Assembly (NCBI GenBank): GCA_035578175.1
Contig: JAQMRL010000006.1
Span: 27,660,393 to 27,724,392 of the forward strand
Reading direction: 5' to 3'
DNA from: Catonia carolina
Taxonomy: Eukaryota > Arthropoda > Insecta > Hemiptera > Achilidae
DNA: 64,000 bases
In this document: positions 22,134 through 32,828 of the stretch, piece by piece
Numbering within the stretch: position 1 is the first letter of the stretch
Layout of the letters: every line of letters starts with the position of its first letter
The notes under the pieces: generated by a model
The model's input: only the letters and a program-made list of their open reading frames with translations
What the model was told of the DNA's origin: nothing
Databases searched by the model: none
Translations under genes and position numbers: made by a program

Positions 22134-22228
22134 ATTAAAATGTTAAGAAAGATCATTTTAACCAAATTATATTTTTTAATTATTTTAATAAGTTTTGTTG
22201 AATATTTTCGTTCAAAATTTATTAATTA
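22134..22228. repeat. 95-bp direct repeat, left copy
   Basis: 'ttaagaaagatcattttaac' through 'atattttcgttca' recurs at 22738-22840. The pair brackets a family B copy and about 110 bp of AT-rich DNA. Confidence 0.85.
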
Positions 22229-22232
22229 TTGC

Positions 22233-22627
22233 TGTTGTTTAGGTCATAAACCGAAAGGCTGGTTTGAACCTCTAGCTAGAGGTTTTACTAAGTAAAACGA
22301 GGAGTGAGGTGGTTTACCATTGACTTCCTCACTGAGTGGAAAAGTATGCTTATCAGCATGCCGGGCCCTCTGAAAAGCACATATTTTCCACTCTGCAAAT
22401 GACACCTTCACTTCATTTATCACAGGGTCTGACTGCATAATGAAATTCATTACTTTCAGAAAAGATAACTCTGATTAGTGTCTTTTACATCTCTGCCTCT
22501 TCTGTTCTTAAATGATTCGTCATTTAATTGGCTGACCATGTGATAAGAAACAGAACTATTTTTTTTACCCTGCAACTAACAGATTGAGTATAAATAATTT
22601 GACACTCCACCTGTCTGTTATGAGCAG
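22233..22627 (-). repeat. Family B copy, full length, younger subfamily
   Basis: Minus strand from ATAACAGACAGGTGGAGTGTC to the TTTAGGTC end. It carries the diagnostic 'gagtggaaaatatgtgct' of the younger subfamily, and a 68-codon stretch from ATGAATTTCATT is open. Confidence 0.9.
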
Positions 22628-22737
22628 AAATAAATATAAATATAAAATAAATATAAAAAAATACATTTTACAAAAATATAAATGAATAAAACAAAAAATG
22701 TGGTACACAACTGTAATGCACCTATGAAAGGTTTATT

Positions 22738-22840
22738 GATTAAAATTTTAAGAAAGATCATTTTAACCAAATTATAGCCTATTATTTTTAATTATTTTAA
22801 TAAGTTTTGTTAAATATTTTCGTTCATAATTTGTTAATAT
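22738..22840. repeat. 95-bp direct repeat, right copy
   Basis: Partner of 22134-22228, with a few substitutions and a small insertion. Confidence 0.85.
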
Positions 22841-23221
22841 ACCATTGATTAATTCTTTCTAACTAACAAATGTTTAAAATGTTGATTTGTGAAGAAGAAA
22901 ATTTATAAAAACTTTAAATCTAGAGCTCAAAGAGCAAAGTTTATAATTCTGTGTAAATGGCCAAAGGCCTGAATAAAAGTTATAATTAATAAATAACATA
23001 TTAATTTAAGTAACTTACATCAAATAGTTAGATTTCATTAAACAAAGCTAAGTGTTAATTCATCTGACATTATTTTTATTAATTGATGGGTGAGTGTAAA
23101 AGGACTTTACAACTTTGGAAGCACATGGAAATTTATTTATAAAACTTAAAAAATCGAAAAAGATGGCATTTTGTATCAAAACACTTCAAGTTTAACATCA
23201 AAGTCTCATTTAGGTTCGATG
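22841..23221. other. No gene recognised
   Basis: AT-rich; nothing supported. Confidence 0.45.
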
Positions 23222-23865
23222 TGACTGCCATTGGTGATCCGGAAAACTTCATCATCACCATCTGTCAAGGATTAGGCTCCATGGCCTGTTCCGGCATCCA
23301 TCTCTTTTTAGGTCTTCCCAAGCCTCGCTTCCCTCTAGGTTAATATTTCAATGCTCGCAGAGCAAGTCTGTGAGCTGGCATGCGAAGTAAATGTTTTTCT
23401 TATATATTCTTAACGTTTTCAACAGTGACTGGACATTTAACTCGGCGCGGATAGCTTCGTTACTTACTCTATCTAACCGGATACAACCTTTGACTCCCCG
23501 CAAATATCTCATTTCAGCAGCCTGGATACGAAATTCATTCCTCTGTAATAACACCCATGTTTCACTCCCATATGTTATGAGTGGTACAGCCATTGTTCTA
23601 TAAAATTTCATTTGGGTGTCCTTTCTCGTTTTCTTTTCTATTGTCCTGCGAATAGAACCTCATACAGCGTTGAATTTTGCCAGTTTTTCACTCACATCAT
23701 CATCTTTGTCATCGGAAATCTTGCATCCTAAATATTTAAAGTCTCGAACTTGTTCGGTTGCCAAGTATAATTTTCGAGCGAACCAGCCATCTTCCCTTGA
23801 ATGCCTTAACCTTTGATTTTTGTGCCGATATTCTCCGGCAAACTTCTCACCGGAAATCAATTTCT
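23222..23865 (-). pseudogene. LINE reverse transcriptase, C-terminal part
   Basis: The minus strand reads EQVRDFKYLGCKISDDKDDD, a stop within KFNAV*GSIRRTIEKK, then MKFYRTMAVPLITYGSETWV and IQAAEMRYLRGVKGCIRLDR. After another stop it ends RGKRGLGRPKKRWMPEQA near 23275. This is the FKYLG...YGSETW...RRxxG...GRPxxRW layout of an abundant insect LINE family (RTE- or CR1-like; clade not decided). The catalytic FADD block is upstream and missing. It joins a transposase relic of the same strand at about 23866. Confidence 0.85.
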
Positions 23866-24520
23866 TGCCACACTCGTTCTAGCAAATCGGGCGTAACTTA
23901 TGCAACCTCAGCGTAGATTCTGTTTTTTAGATCTGCAAGATTGTCTGGTAGGGGTGGAACATACTCTTGATCTATAATGAAACTCCAGAGGAAATAAACC
24001 ATAGGTGTCAAGTCTGGGGAGCGAGGTGGTCATGCAATTGACCCTGCACGTCTAATCCACCGTCCTAGGAAGCGACTATCTAGAAGATCCCGAACTTCTG
24101 TGAGGTAATATGGCGGTGCCCTACCTTGCTGGTAGTAAAAAACCACATCTTGTTGTTCATCATTATCTAACTGAGAAATCAAAAAGTTTTCCAACATACC
24201 CAGATACACGATACCATTGACATTTTTCTCCTTGAAGAAATAAGACCCGTAGCTACTCTTTAAATTTACGAATGACACAAAAACTTCATTCACTTTTGGG
24301 CTGTCACGCGGGTGACCTAGTGATTTCACATGACGAACAGAACAATCACTCTCAACAAAATTCTTGTACCAACTGCAATTTGAAGGCCTGCTTGGAGGAT
24401 CTTTTCCGTATTCTTTAAGAAATCTACGCTAAACACTTGTTACAGAGTTTGTTTCATGAAACAATAACACACACCGAGCACGCTTGCACCAGTGAAAGTA
24501 GCCATTTTTATTAACTATGC
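23866..24520 (-). pseudogene. Tc1/mariner-type (IS630-like) transposase relic
   Basis: Minus strand. The N-terminal DNA-binding part reads CVLLFHETNSVTSV, a stop, FLKEYGKDPPSRPS and WYKNFVESDCSVRHVKS near 24500-24310. Then, after a deletion, comes the catalytic core: IVYLGMLENFLISQLDNDEQ, YQQGRAPPYY, RFLGRWIRRAGSIA, a stop, PPRSPDLTPMVYFLW and DQEYVPPLPDNLADLKNRIY, ending VTPDLLERVWQEIDF. In the family the second catalytic aspartate sits in QQDGAPPH and the third in PxDFFLW. Here these read QQGRAPP and PMVYFLW, so both are lost. The segment that should hold the first aspartate is deleted. Confidence 0.85.
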
Positions 24521-24784
24521 TGGCGCTAGCTGTTGCGGAATTTGATTCTACGGCCCAACACAAGTCTAACTAAAAGTTTTTTGCTACAAAATTACACCCA
24601 TCTCGAATCAGTAAGTTATATCAAGAAATTTCTATATGCTTTCAAAGTTGTGAAGTCCTTTTAAATAAACTCATCTATAAGATTTTCAGATTAAAATATA
24701 TTTACGTGTAACAAAATAACCACTTAAGGTGGAACGTTTCAGAATTTCATGCTAAATTTTGGTTACAGTCGTTTTTTATACCGG

Positions 24785-25270
24785 GTGTTCCAAAAAGAGG
24801 TGACAATTTTTGAATTAATATGCCGAACGTATCGCACACTCAGCAGACTGGAAACTTTACAGTTTTAGGGCTATAATAAATAGATTATGTAAAAAATACC
24901 CTCGAGTTCATTTGCTTATGATTAATCAAAACAAAATGGCGGAATAAGAAAATAATATCAAAAATGAACAATAATCTTGTGGATAAAACCACTTATATTT
25001 ACGGTGTTTTATCTTATGACATATCCCATCAGACAATGACTGGAGACAGATACACGTCAATTTTAACTAATCACATACTCATCTTTCTCCGGCGGAGATG
25101 CAGGACGTTTTTTTCCAGTATGATGGAGCTCCTCCACAAAGCCAAAGGTTTTAAAGCAAAATCTTCCTAACCGTTGGATAGGTCGTGGCAGCAGCCTCAT
25201 GGACTGGCCTCCAAGATCGCCATACTTGTCTGTTTGCGATTTTTTTCTGAGATAAGAGACAGTAATATGT
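24785..25270 (+). pseudogene. Tc1/mariner-type transposase fragment
   Basis: Forward strand: GDRYTSILTNHIL, then FFQYDGAPPQSQRF with a stop, then NRWIGRGSSLMDWPPRSPYL and SVCDFFLR with a stop. Both the second (YDGAPP) and the third (CDFFL) catalytic aspartates are readable, in different frames. The element starts near CCGGGTGTTCCAAAAAGAGG, a terminus type often seen at ends of this class. The N-terminal domain is missing. Confidence 0.75.
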
Positions 25271-25569
25271 GGGTGCGGCACGCAGAGTAATTGGAAATAT
25301 ATGACTCATTCACTACCTGTCAAACGAAAAGAAATATATGAAATACAGAACAAAAATAAAAATTTTGAATATTTCCGAATTTTTAATGTTTTTGGAATCG
25401 AATGTTACTCTTCACGCTTTTCTATGAAATATAAAAGTTGAATCGTGCTTCTAGCCCAAAAAATACACCACTCAGAGGACTTAGAAAAAATAAATGTGCT
25501 TTGCAACCGATGGACTAAAACATGCGACATCGTCGCAGTTTAAGTCTCTTAACTCACTTAATTAAAGTT
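25271..25569. other. No gene recognised
   Basis: AT-rich spacer between transposase and LINE fragments. Confidence 0.4.
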
Positions 25570-25718
25570 ACTTAAAGTTGCAAAATAGCCTATAATGATC
25601 AGGAAGCTCTAAGCTATGCAACAATGAAAGAATTTTTAAAATCAGTTCAGTAGTTTCTGAGATTACCTCATACAAACAAACAAACAGACATTTCTTCTTT
25701 ATTATATTAGTATAGATA
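25570..25718 (+). mobile_element. 3'-terminal TE tail
   Basis: 'tcagttcagtagtttctgag' followed by (CAAA)n and TATATTAGTATAGAT is an end type I associate with dispersed insect elements. The parent element is not identified. Confidence 0.4.
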
Positions 25719-25726
25719 ATCAAATA

Positions 25727-26798
25727 TCCACCTACAAGTTTCACTTAAATTTTCGGTCTGAGTTGGTTAATAAAACTAGGCAGGGAGATGGCCTCTCGCC
25801 ATTACTATTTAACTGCATCTTGGAAAAAATTGTTCGAGAATGGAAGAAGACCTGCAAATGCGTGAAAATCGGGACGAAAATCAAAGTGGGCTGCCTAGCC
25901 TTTGCCGACGACCTGGCAATTTTCTCCAATGACTGAGAAAACGCAAAAGAACAGATAGAATCACTGCAGGCAATTGCAGCAGGAGTTGGTATGCGAATCT
26001 CTTTTGAGAAGACGGAAATAATGTCCACAAATACAGAAACACCAAGATATCTGGAGGCAGCCAATCGCAAAATTAGGATAGTTAAAAAATTTAAGTATTT
26101 GGGAGAGGTGATCACATATAATCTAAACGAAAAAATAAACATGGAATCAAGAGTTAACAAACTCAAGGGAGCTCAAAGACTGACATGGTCCACCTATAAG
26201 AGGAAGTCAATGTCCATAAAATCCAAATTGAGGCACTACAATACGGTCACGAAGTCTGTGGTAATGTATGCGTGTGAGACTTTGGGCAGGTTGAGGCACT
26301 GTGGGAAGATGGAGGACCTTAGAAAGACAGAGAGAAGAATCCTCAGAACAATAATAAACAAAAAGCACAGAGTAGACAATGAGTATAGGTTGTTGCTAAA
26401 TTCGGTTCTATACAGGGAAAATGAGGAAATTTCCGAGATAATGAGGAAGAGAAGAGTTGGGTTGTTTGGACATCTTAGGAGACTGCCAGAATCCAGATTT
26501 ACCAGACAGGTACTGGATTTCTTTTTGAAAACCAAAGTCAAGTACGCCTGGTTTGAGGAAGTTCAACAGGATCTGCAGGACCTGGATATCTCAGAGACAC
26601 AGATTTTGAACAGAGAAGAAGGATATAAGATCAAAAATCCAAACACGAAATTTCCAGAAGTACCTAAAAGGCAGACAAACAGACATTGGACTGTGGAGGA
26701 TAGGGCGAGAGTGTCGCAGAGGATGAAGAACTACTGGGCAAATAAGAGGAATAACTAGGGATCTTCTATAAAACGATTAATTTTGCTCCAATGAGGGC

Positions 26799-26829
<31 letters not shown>
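25727..26829 (+). pseudogene. 5'-truncated LINE with reverse transcriptase and poly(A) tail
   Basis: This is the longest coding relic in the window. It opens inside the palm domain: KTRQGDGLSPLLFN, then CLAFADDLAIFS with the catalytic FADD box. One in-frame stop at 25934-25936 follows, then 255 open codons from 25991 to 26758. These include KKFKYLGEVITYNLNEKINM, VVMYACETLGRL, RRILRTIINKKHRVDN and MRKRRVGLFGHLRRLPESR, ending in WTVEDRARVSQRMKNYWANK. After a short 3' UTR a run of 29 A residues (26801-26829) marks the retroposed 3' end. The endonuclease domain and the upstream half of the reverse transcriptase are missing. Apart from the one stop the frame is well kept, so the insertion is among the younger ones. 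The RMKxYW C-terminus is shared with 41752-42469 and 62818-63012. Confidence 0.9.
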
Positions 26830-26831
<2 letters not shown>

Positions 26832-27349
26832 AGGTAACATGTCAAATAATTAAGTTAGTAGACCTATATAAAGTCATACTGCAAAACCGTTGTAACAAAG
26901 TAATTTTGCGGTGATGAACTTGTAAAAAAGTTAGGTTTTTACTTAAAAGTGTGCCTACGTATAAAATAAAGAGATAAAACCAAGCGACTAGGGTTGTTGT
27001 GTTTTGGAGTGCTCCCCAGAATATGTAATTATGCAGGCAATTAGGGGCTGTGTAGAAGGCGAAGTGGAATACGGAAGAGGAAGTTTAGTAAGTTTAAAAA
27101 TAAAAGAAAACCAACTACTTAAGAACTGCTACGATTTTTTAAACTCTATTAAGTTCGTAATAAGTTCTAATATTGTTAAGGTTCTTATTACTGGTTTAAA
27201 GTACAGTTAAGCTAACAGCGCACTAAAATTATGTTTGTTTAAAAAGTAAAGGTAAAATTTTGAAAATATTTTAAACTTTCTGATAAAAATCTTGAACAAA
27301 AGTGATTAATAACTTGCTTAAATTCTATTACCTATTGGCTAACTACCCA
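26830..27349. other. No gene recognised
   Basis: AT-rich. A 68-residue frame (27004-27210, rich in charged residues) has no recognisable motif and no supporting context. Confidence 0.4.
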
Positions 27350-27469
27350 TATGTCGGTTTCCCCATGAGATGGAACATTTCATTTTGATAAGTTGGTAAT
27401 AGTGTAGTGTTGGCAGCATCACGTACAACATGCATTACTTGTCTGTAACAGTGGCTAGTGTGAACTAGC

Positions 27470-28213
27470 GTGCAAAAGAATGATGAAGGAATTCAAATTG
27501 AAGTCATTTCGTCCATCTTTACTCCAAGCGCTTCATGAGGACGATAGTGACAGGCGGTTGGAATTCTATAAGACAGTCGCTATCCGGGCAGAAGCCGATC
27601 CAAACTTTTTACGATCAATTTTATGGTCTGATGAGCCATATTTTAAACTCAAAGGACGCGTTAATTAACATAACTTCGTGTACTGGTCGGATACTAATCT
27701 TCATATTGTAATTCAAAAAGAGGTAATGTGTCTGGTGTTATGGTGTAGGGAGGTATTTTGAGTACTGCACTGATAGGTCCTTATTTTTTTTTGGAGAAAT
27801 GTTAACTCGGAAAATTATTTACAAATGCTGCAGGAAGTACTATTTCCGGAACTTGAAAACAATACTGTTTACAATATCCAATTTCTTATCTGGCAACAAG
27901 ATGGCGCCCCAGCACATTTTGGTCATAGAAGTTCGTGAGTTTTTAAATTCCAAAATTGATAAATGGATTGGTCATCGTGGTACAATCGAATCTCACCAGA
28001 CTTAACACCATGTGATTTTTCACTGTGGGGCATTGTAAAGAAACTAGTATATTCAAGCCACAAAACCTGCACGAATTAAACATTTCAATTGAAATTGCAT
28101 TTGACTATGTAAATGATGATAAAATGTTGCAGTTGAAAATTTGTGAATCAGTTTTAAATCGCTGTATAAAGTGTACAGAGAATCATGGCGGACATTTTGA
28201 ACACCTGATATAG
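27470..28213 (+). pseudogene. Tc1/mariner-type transposase, near-complete core with frameshifts
   Basis: Forward strand in three frames: FKLKSFRPSLLQALHEDDSD and NFLRSILWSDEPYFKLKGRV hold the first catalytic aspartate (WSDE). LIWQQDGAPAHF holds the second. VREFLNSKIDKWIGHRGTIE follows, then ISPDLTPCDFSLWGIVKKLV with the third, and finally ESVLNRCIKCTENHGGHFEH before the stop. All three catalytic aspartate codons survive, unlike the copy at 23866, but at least three frameshifts and stops separate them. The N-terminal helix-turn-helix is not recognised upstream. Same superfamily as the two relics 3-4 kb upstream but clearly a different lineage. Confidence 0.85.
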
Positions 28214-28337
28214 GTTTTGAGATTCTTTATTTTTCATTTGTTTTTATAAATCTTTAGTAACTTACTCTACATTTGTAATAAATGCAATAAATTAGTGTAT
28301 TTTTTTAAACTAAAGTTTATGGTAGCCTTTTATAATC

Positions 28338-28495
28338 CCGTTGGCGTAGTAGTTAGTGCAACTGACTTTTACGCCGGGGTCCTGGGTTCGATTCCCGGTC
28401 AGGTCTGGATTTTTTCATCACTCGTCTTCATCTATCATCTTTTTCACAATCTGCATTAGCAGCAATTGCAAAACAGTCAGACGTAAAAAAAAATT
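28338..28495 (+). repeat. Family E tRNA-SINE copy
   Basis: tRNA-like head: GGCGTAGTAGTTAGTGCAAC (A-box region) and GGGTTCGATTCCCGG (perfect B-box core). It is followed by 'gtctggattttttcatcact' and 'gcaattgcaaaacagtcaga' and an A-rich tail. Length is about 155 bp. Confidence 0.85.
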
Positions 28496-28530
28496 ACTAA
28501 TAATCTATCAAACATGTATAGGTTATACTC

Positions 28531-28928
28531 GTTGTTGTTGTTTAGGTCATCAGCCGAAAGGCTGGTTTGAACCTGTAGAGGTTTTACTAAGTAAAACGAG
28601 GAGTTAGGTGGTTTACAATTGCCTTCCTCACTGAGTGGAAAAGTACACTTATCAGTATGCCGGGCCCTCTGAAAAGCACATATTTTCCACTCTGCAAATG
28701 ACACCTTCACTTCATTCACCACAGGGTCTGGCTGTATAATGAAATTCATTACTTTCAGAGGAGATAACTCTGATAAGTGTCTTTTACACCTCTACCTCTT
28801 CTGTTCTTAAATGATTCAGTCATTTAATTGGCTGACCACGTGATAAGAAACAGAACTATTTATTTTAGCCCTGCAACGGACAGATTGAGTGTAAATAATT
28901 TAACACTCCATCTGTCTATTATGGGCAG
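28531..28928 (-). repeat. Family B copy, full length, 12-bp target duplication
   Basis: Complete younger-subfamily copy. The 12-bp duplication GGTTATACTCGT lies at 28521-28532 and 28928-28939. This places the ends at the AAC-rich 3' end (here GTTGTTG) and the CTGCCCATAATAGACAG 5' end, and supports retroposition. Confidence 0.95.
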
Positions 28929-28980
28929 GTTATACTCGTATGTATTAATATTACATTGTTACGGGGAAAAGATAGTCCTG

Positions 28981-29302
28981 TTTCGTATCACATCAGTCAG
29001 CCAATTTTATGAATGAACTATTTATGAACAGAAGAGGTAGAGGTGTAAAAGACAGTAGTCAGAGCAATCTCCTCTGAATGAGTAATGAATTTCACTATAC
29101 AGCCAGACCCTGCGGTGAATGAAGCGAAGGTGTCATTTGCAGGGTGGAAAGTGGGTACTTTTCGGAGGATCTGACATGCTGATAAGCATACTCTTTCAAC
29201 TCAGTGAGGAAGGCAATAGTAAACCAACTCACTCCTCGTTTTTACTTACTAAAACCTCTAGAGGTTCAAACCAGCCTTTCTGCTGTTGACCTTAACAACA
29301 AC
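28981..29302 (+). repeat. Family B copy, 5' truncated
   Basis: Opposite orientation to its neighbour 50 bp upstream, so the two could form a long hairpin. It runs from 'cagtcagccaattttatgaa' to GACCTTAACAACAAC. Confidence 0.9.
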
Positions 29303-29317
29303 GGTACAGTATATCAA

Positions 29318-29400
29318 ATTACAATATTTAGCGTATTTGATTTTCCGAAGTATTTGATTATCAGAACCGCTCTGGTTCCAATTAGTTCGGATAACTGACG
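29318..29400. mobile_element. pogo/Tigger-like terminal fragment
   Basis: 'agtatttgattatcagaacc' and 'agttcggataactg' repeat the arrangement at 355-431. Confidence 0.4.
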
Positions 29401-29404
29401 CTTC

Positions 29405-30124
29405 GCGTTTATTATTATTAGGCTGTATTCCGATACTAATAATAAATTTAATTCACCCATTGATGTTAACAAACACAATTTTTACTCAAAACCTCCAAGG
29501 GTAACAACAATCCCGCGTACAGCTTGGTGCGATAATTTTTAAATACAGTTAAATAAGTTAATTTTTAACCATTTAAATATTTTTTTAAATGTAAGAATTA
29601 TTTTGTGGTTTCATCAATAACATAATTTACAAAGGCTTGAACTGTTTGAACAGTGTTGTTGATGGCGTTATTCCAACGGAGAAACAGATAGATGGATATC
29701 CCATGGATGTGTAACCCCAAAACTTTGTGGAATCCAAATTTACGGACGATTGGAATTCAACTGGCATAAATCAGAGTAACCAATACAGTTAGGGATATCA
29801 CTCTCTATTACTGTTATATCACCCCTTTGAATAATTCAACATAGGGGGTGATTTATATATTCATGAAAAACAACAATATTTTTGTTTTGTTAATATTTCA
29901 AAATTGAATAAATGCAGAATGGAACGACATGAATGTTATGTGAATTAATGTGGGGTAACCAATCAAATAAGAAAAATGGGGTAATCATTTAAAATTGTTG
30001 TTTGTTTATCTTTTGTTTTGAAAAATGCAGTTAGTAATGCATATTTTTATTAACTTCCAAAATTTATAGACCTAACCTGAACATCATTATATTATAAACC
30101 GTAATAATTGTATTAGTGATATTT
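29405..30124. other. No gene recognised
   Basis: AT-rich; no shared repeats or motif-bearing frames. Confidence 0.5.
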
Positions 30125-30279
30125 TTTGCTTTCTCTTCCCTATATGAACATAGGCCTATAGGAAGTAAAGTATTGTTTTCATGTCAATTTTTCGAAATCG
30201 AGTTTTCACCGAATCTACACGTTTTCAGACCCCCTGAACCCAAAAAAACACGTTTTTAGCGATTGGTCTGTGTGTGTAT

Positions 30280-30370
<91 letters not shown>

Positions 30371-30382
30371 CGCGCGCGCGTA

Positions 30383-30481
<99 letters not shown>

Positions 30482-30495
30482 GTGTGTGTGTGTGT
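30125..30495 (+). repeat. Family F, left part, ending in a long GT/CG tract
   Basis: F blocks 'tcgaaatcgagttttcaccg' to 'gcgattggtctgtgtg', then an almost pure TG tract of about 230 bp with a central (CG)n at about 30362-30380. The right part of F is missing; the reverse copy begins immediately. Confidence 0.9.
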
Positions 30496-30719
30496 AAAAA
30501 TGTAGTGAATGAGGAAATTAAAACAAAATCGTAGTAGCTGTTTTTGAGAAAATTACAAAAAGCGAAAAATCGCGCGAATAATTTACTACTTTTGGCTGAC
30601 CGATTTTGATGAAATGTTTGTGTCGGGTTTCCAAGTAGTATCTAACTTGAGTTTCAACTTTCAACTTTGTACGACATTCCGTTCTTAAGATGTATGTTGT
30701 TCGCACAAACACATACACG

Positions 30720-30764
<45 letters not shown>

Positions 30765-30895
30765 GTAAAAACATGGTTCTTTGGGTTCAGGGGGCCTAAA
30801 AACATACAGTTCCGGTGAAAACTCGATTTCGAAAAATTGACATGAAAACAATACTTTCTCTAGGCCTATTCGTATTGGGCAAGAAGAAGTAAAAA
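30496..30895 (-). repeat. Family F, inverted partner with an AC tract
   Basis: Reverse-oriented F beginning at the 'ctcatttactaca' block and running through 'ggtcagccaaaagtagtaaa' (reverse complement) to an AC tract at about 30702-30763 and 'aactcgatttcgaaaaattg'. With the copy on its left it forms an inverted pair. Confidence 0.9.
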
Positions 30896-31194
30896 TCTGA
30901 CATATTTTTCTGTAAAAACCCTACCCATTGGAAAAAAATAGCTATTTTCCAATTTTTACTATCATTGGTTTTCATGTGATTGTCATTTTGTTTTTCCCAA
31001 TAAAATCAAGGGTTTACGCAACTATGTTAATCTTATCTCAAAACCTAATTATGACGTTGACATGAAGTAAAAAGAAACTGGTTCAGAACACAAGTAGCTA
31101 CATTTTAATTTATGTTCACATCTTAACTAAAATTAAATATTAAAGGTGAAACTTTAAGATAGATTTTACAACTTTTATCGTAATTTCGCTCATT

Positions 31195-31440
31195 TTTGAG
31201 GGGTGTTTTGGAAAATGTGTCGGGCCTCTTGTAGTATCTAACTTATGTTCCAAGTTTCAACTACGTACAATATCCGTTCTTGAGATAATTTGTCACACAC
31301 ACAAACAAATACCGATCGCTAAAAACACAATTTTTTGGTTCTGAAACGGCTTCTGAAAAAAACGGCTTGAAAGCGTGTATTTTCTGTGAAAACTCGATTT
31401 CGAAAAATCATCATAGGATAAAAGAAACAAAAAAAGTAAT
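31195..31440 (-). repeat. Family F fragment
   Basis: Holds 'tgtcgggcctcttgtagtat', 'ccgttcttgagata' and 'gaaaactcgatttcgaaaaa'. The GT tract is short (CACACACAC). Confidence 0.8.
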
Positions 31441-31510
31441 CTGTTTTTACTTTAAAGATTTGGTAGACTTAGTTAACATGAAGGTCTAAATAACGATTTA
31501 TGAATTTCAT

Positions 31511-31897
31511 TGTTGTTTATTAGGTCATCAACTAAAAGGCTCGTTTGAGTCTCTAGAAGATTTACTAACTAAAATGAGGAGTGAGGTGGTAAACCGTTGC
31601 CTTCCTCACTGAGTGGAAAAAATACTTATCAGCCTGCATGGCTCACTGAAAACATCTACTTTCCACCCTGCAAATGATACCTTCACTTCATAAACCACAG
31701 GGTCTGGCTGTATAATGGTATTCATTACTCTTCGAAAAGATAACTGAGTGTCTTTTACACCTCTACCTCTTCTGTTCTTAAATACTTCAGTCATAAATTG
31801 ATTGACCATGTGATAATAAACAGAACTATTTATGTAGCTCTGAAACTAGCAGATCGAATGCAAATAATTTAACACTCCATCTGCCTGTTTTGGGCAA
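31511..31897 (-). repeat. Family B copy, older subfamily
   Basis: Full length; diagnostic 'caaatgatac' and 'actagcagatcgaatgcaaa' of the older group. Confidence 0.9.
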
Positions 31898-32544
31898 GAG
31901 ATTCAATGAATAACTCAAAAAAGTCTAGATGAAAAACAAATAAAATAATATAAAAAAATATTTTTAATTACAAAAATCTATGGTTCATTGACCCTAGAAG
32001 AAAATTAAAAAATTCTGAAGAATTTTTATTTAGTTTCCTTTCACTTTTAATTTGGTGTTCTAGTCAATTGCGTATGGTAGAAGCTTCATATTATGAGGGT
32101 CCAGTTTGTACAACCATTATAGCTTCGAGGTCTTGTTAGAAACGTTGAATAGACATTGCTTGGCAGAAGGGTAACATAGCATTCGATCTCAATGCAATCT
32201 GCCTGCATTCCACATAGTGCAGAGGGTTTCTGTCTTTGTTTATTCAATATAACTATCTCTTTCTAATAAATATCTCTCTCCCTCACACACACGGTTACTT
32301 ATCTATATACTTATCTATATACCTATCTGATATTGTTATATAAATATTTACAGGTTTGTTGTATTCCCATTTGTAATATATCTACATTTCTACAGTCTTA
32401 TATTCTTTTCGTTCAATTGAAATACTGTTACAGTTACTTAAAGAGAAAATATTTTATAGTTTATTAAAAAAAAGTTGCACCGATGTCTTTGAAGATTAAA
32501 ATGGATTACGAACAAAGTTGTTATTCAAAGACAGTACGATGTGA
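31898..32544. other. No gene recognised
   Basis: AT-rich with a short CT/AC-rich tract near 32270-32295. Confidence 0.45.
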
Positions 32545-32630
32545 ACATTTTCCAAAGATTGAGTCGGAAATCAAACGTTTGTTTTTGTAGTCGAACGCAC
32601 TACCGACTGAGCCACTGATATTGTCATAAA
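32470..32630 (-). repeat. Degenerate tRNA-like SINE head with body
   Basis: The minus strand reads AGTGGCTCAGTCGGTAGTGC, which fits a tRNA D-arm and A box (TGGCTCAGTCGG). A weak B box GTTTGATTTCC follows about 35 bases on. Downstream sequence does not match families A, D or E, so it is a further SINE lineage or a tRNA pseudogene. Confidence 0.5.
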
Positions 32631-32681
32631 ATAATTCTTGGTTGATATTCAAATTATTTAATTTAAATCAAACTCTGTCTA

Positions 32682-32828
32682 TAACAGGCAGGTGGAGTGT
32701 TAAATTATTTGCACTTGATCTATTAGTTCCAGGGCTAAAAAAAATAGTTCTGTTTCACATCACATGATCAGCCAATTATATGAATGAAGGATTTCAGAAC
32801 AGAAGAGGTAGAGGCGTAAAAGGTACTA
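32682..32828 (+). repeat. Family B copy, left part
   Basis: ATAACAGGCAGGTGGAGTGT through 'ggtagaggcgtaaaaggtac', ending at the TA used by the 838-bp insertion. It resumes at 33667. Confidence 0.9.

Noticed and set aside
27004..27210. 68-residue charged frame
   Set aside because: No motif or context; length is within chance expectation for this window.
28338..28412. Possible tRNA gene
   Set aside because: The same head plus 3' body and A-rich tail at 15680 shows it is SINE E.
30263..30534. Three overlapping frames made almost only of Cys and Val
   Set aside because: They are translations of the TG microsatellite in family F and not genes.
30518..30851. Minus-strand frames with a Cys-Val run
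   Set aside because: Translation of the AC tract and family F sequence.
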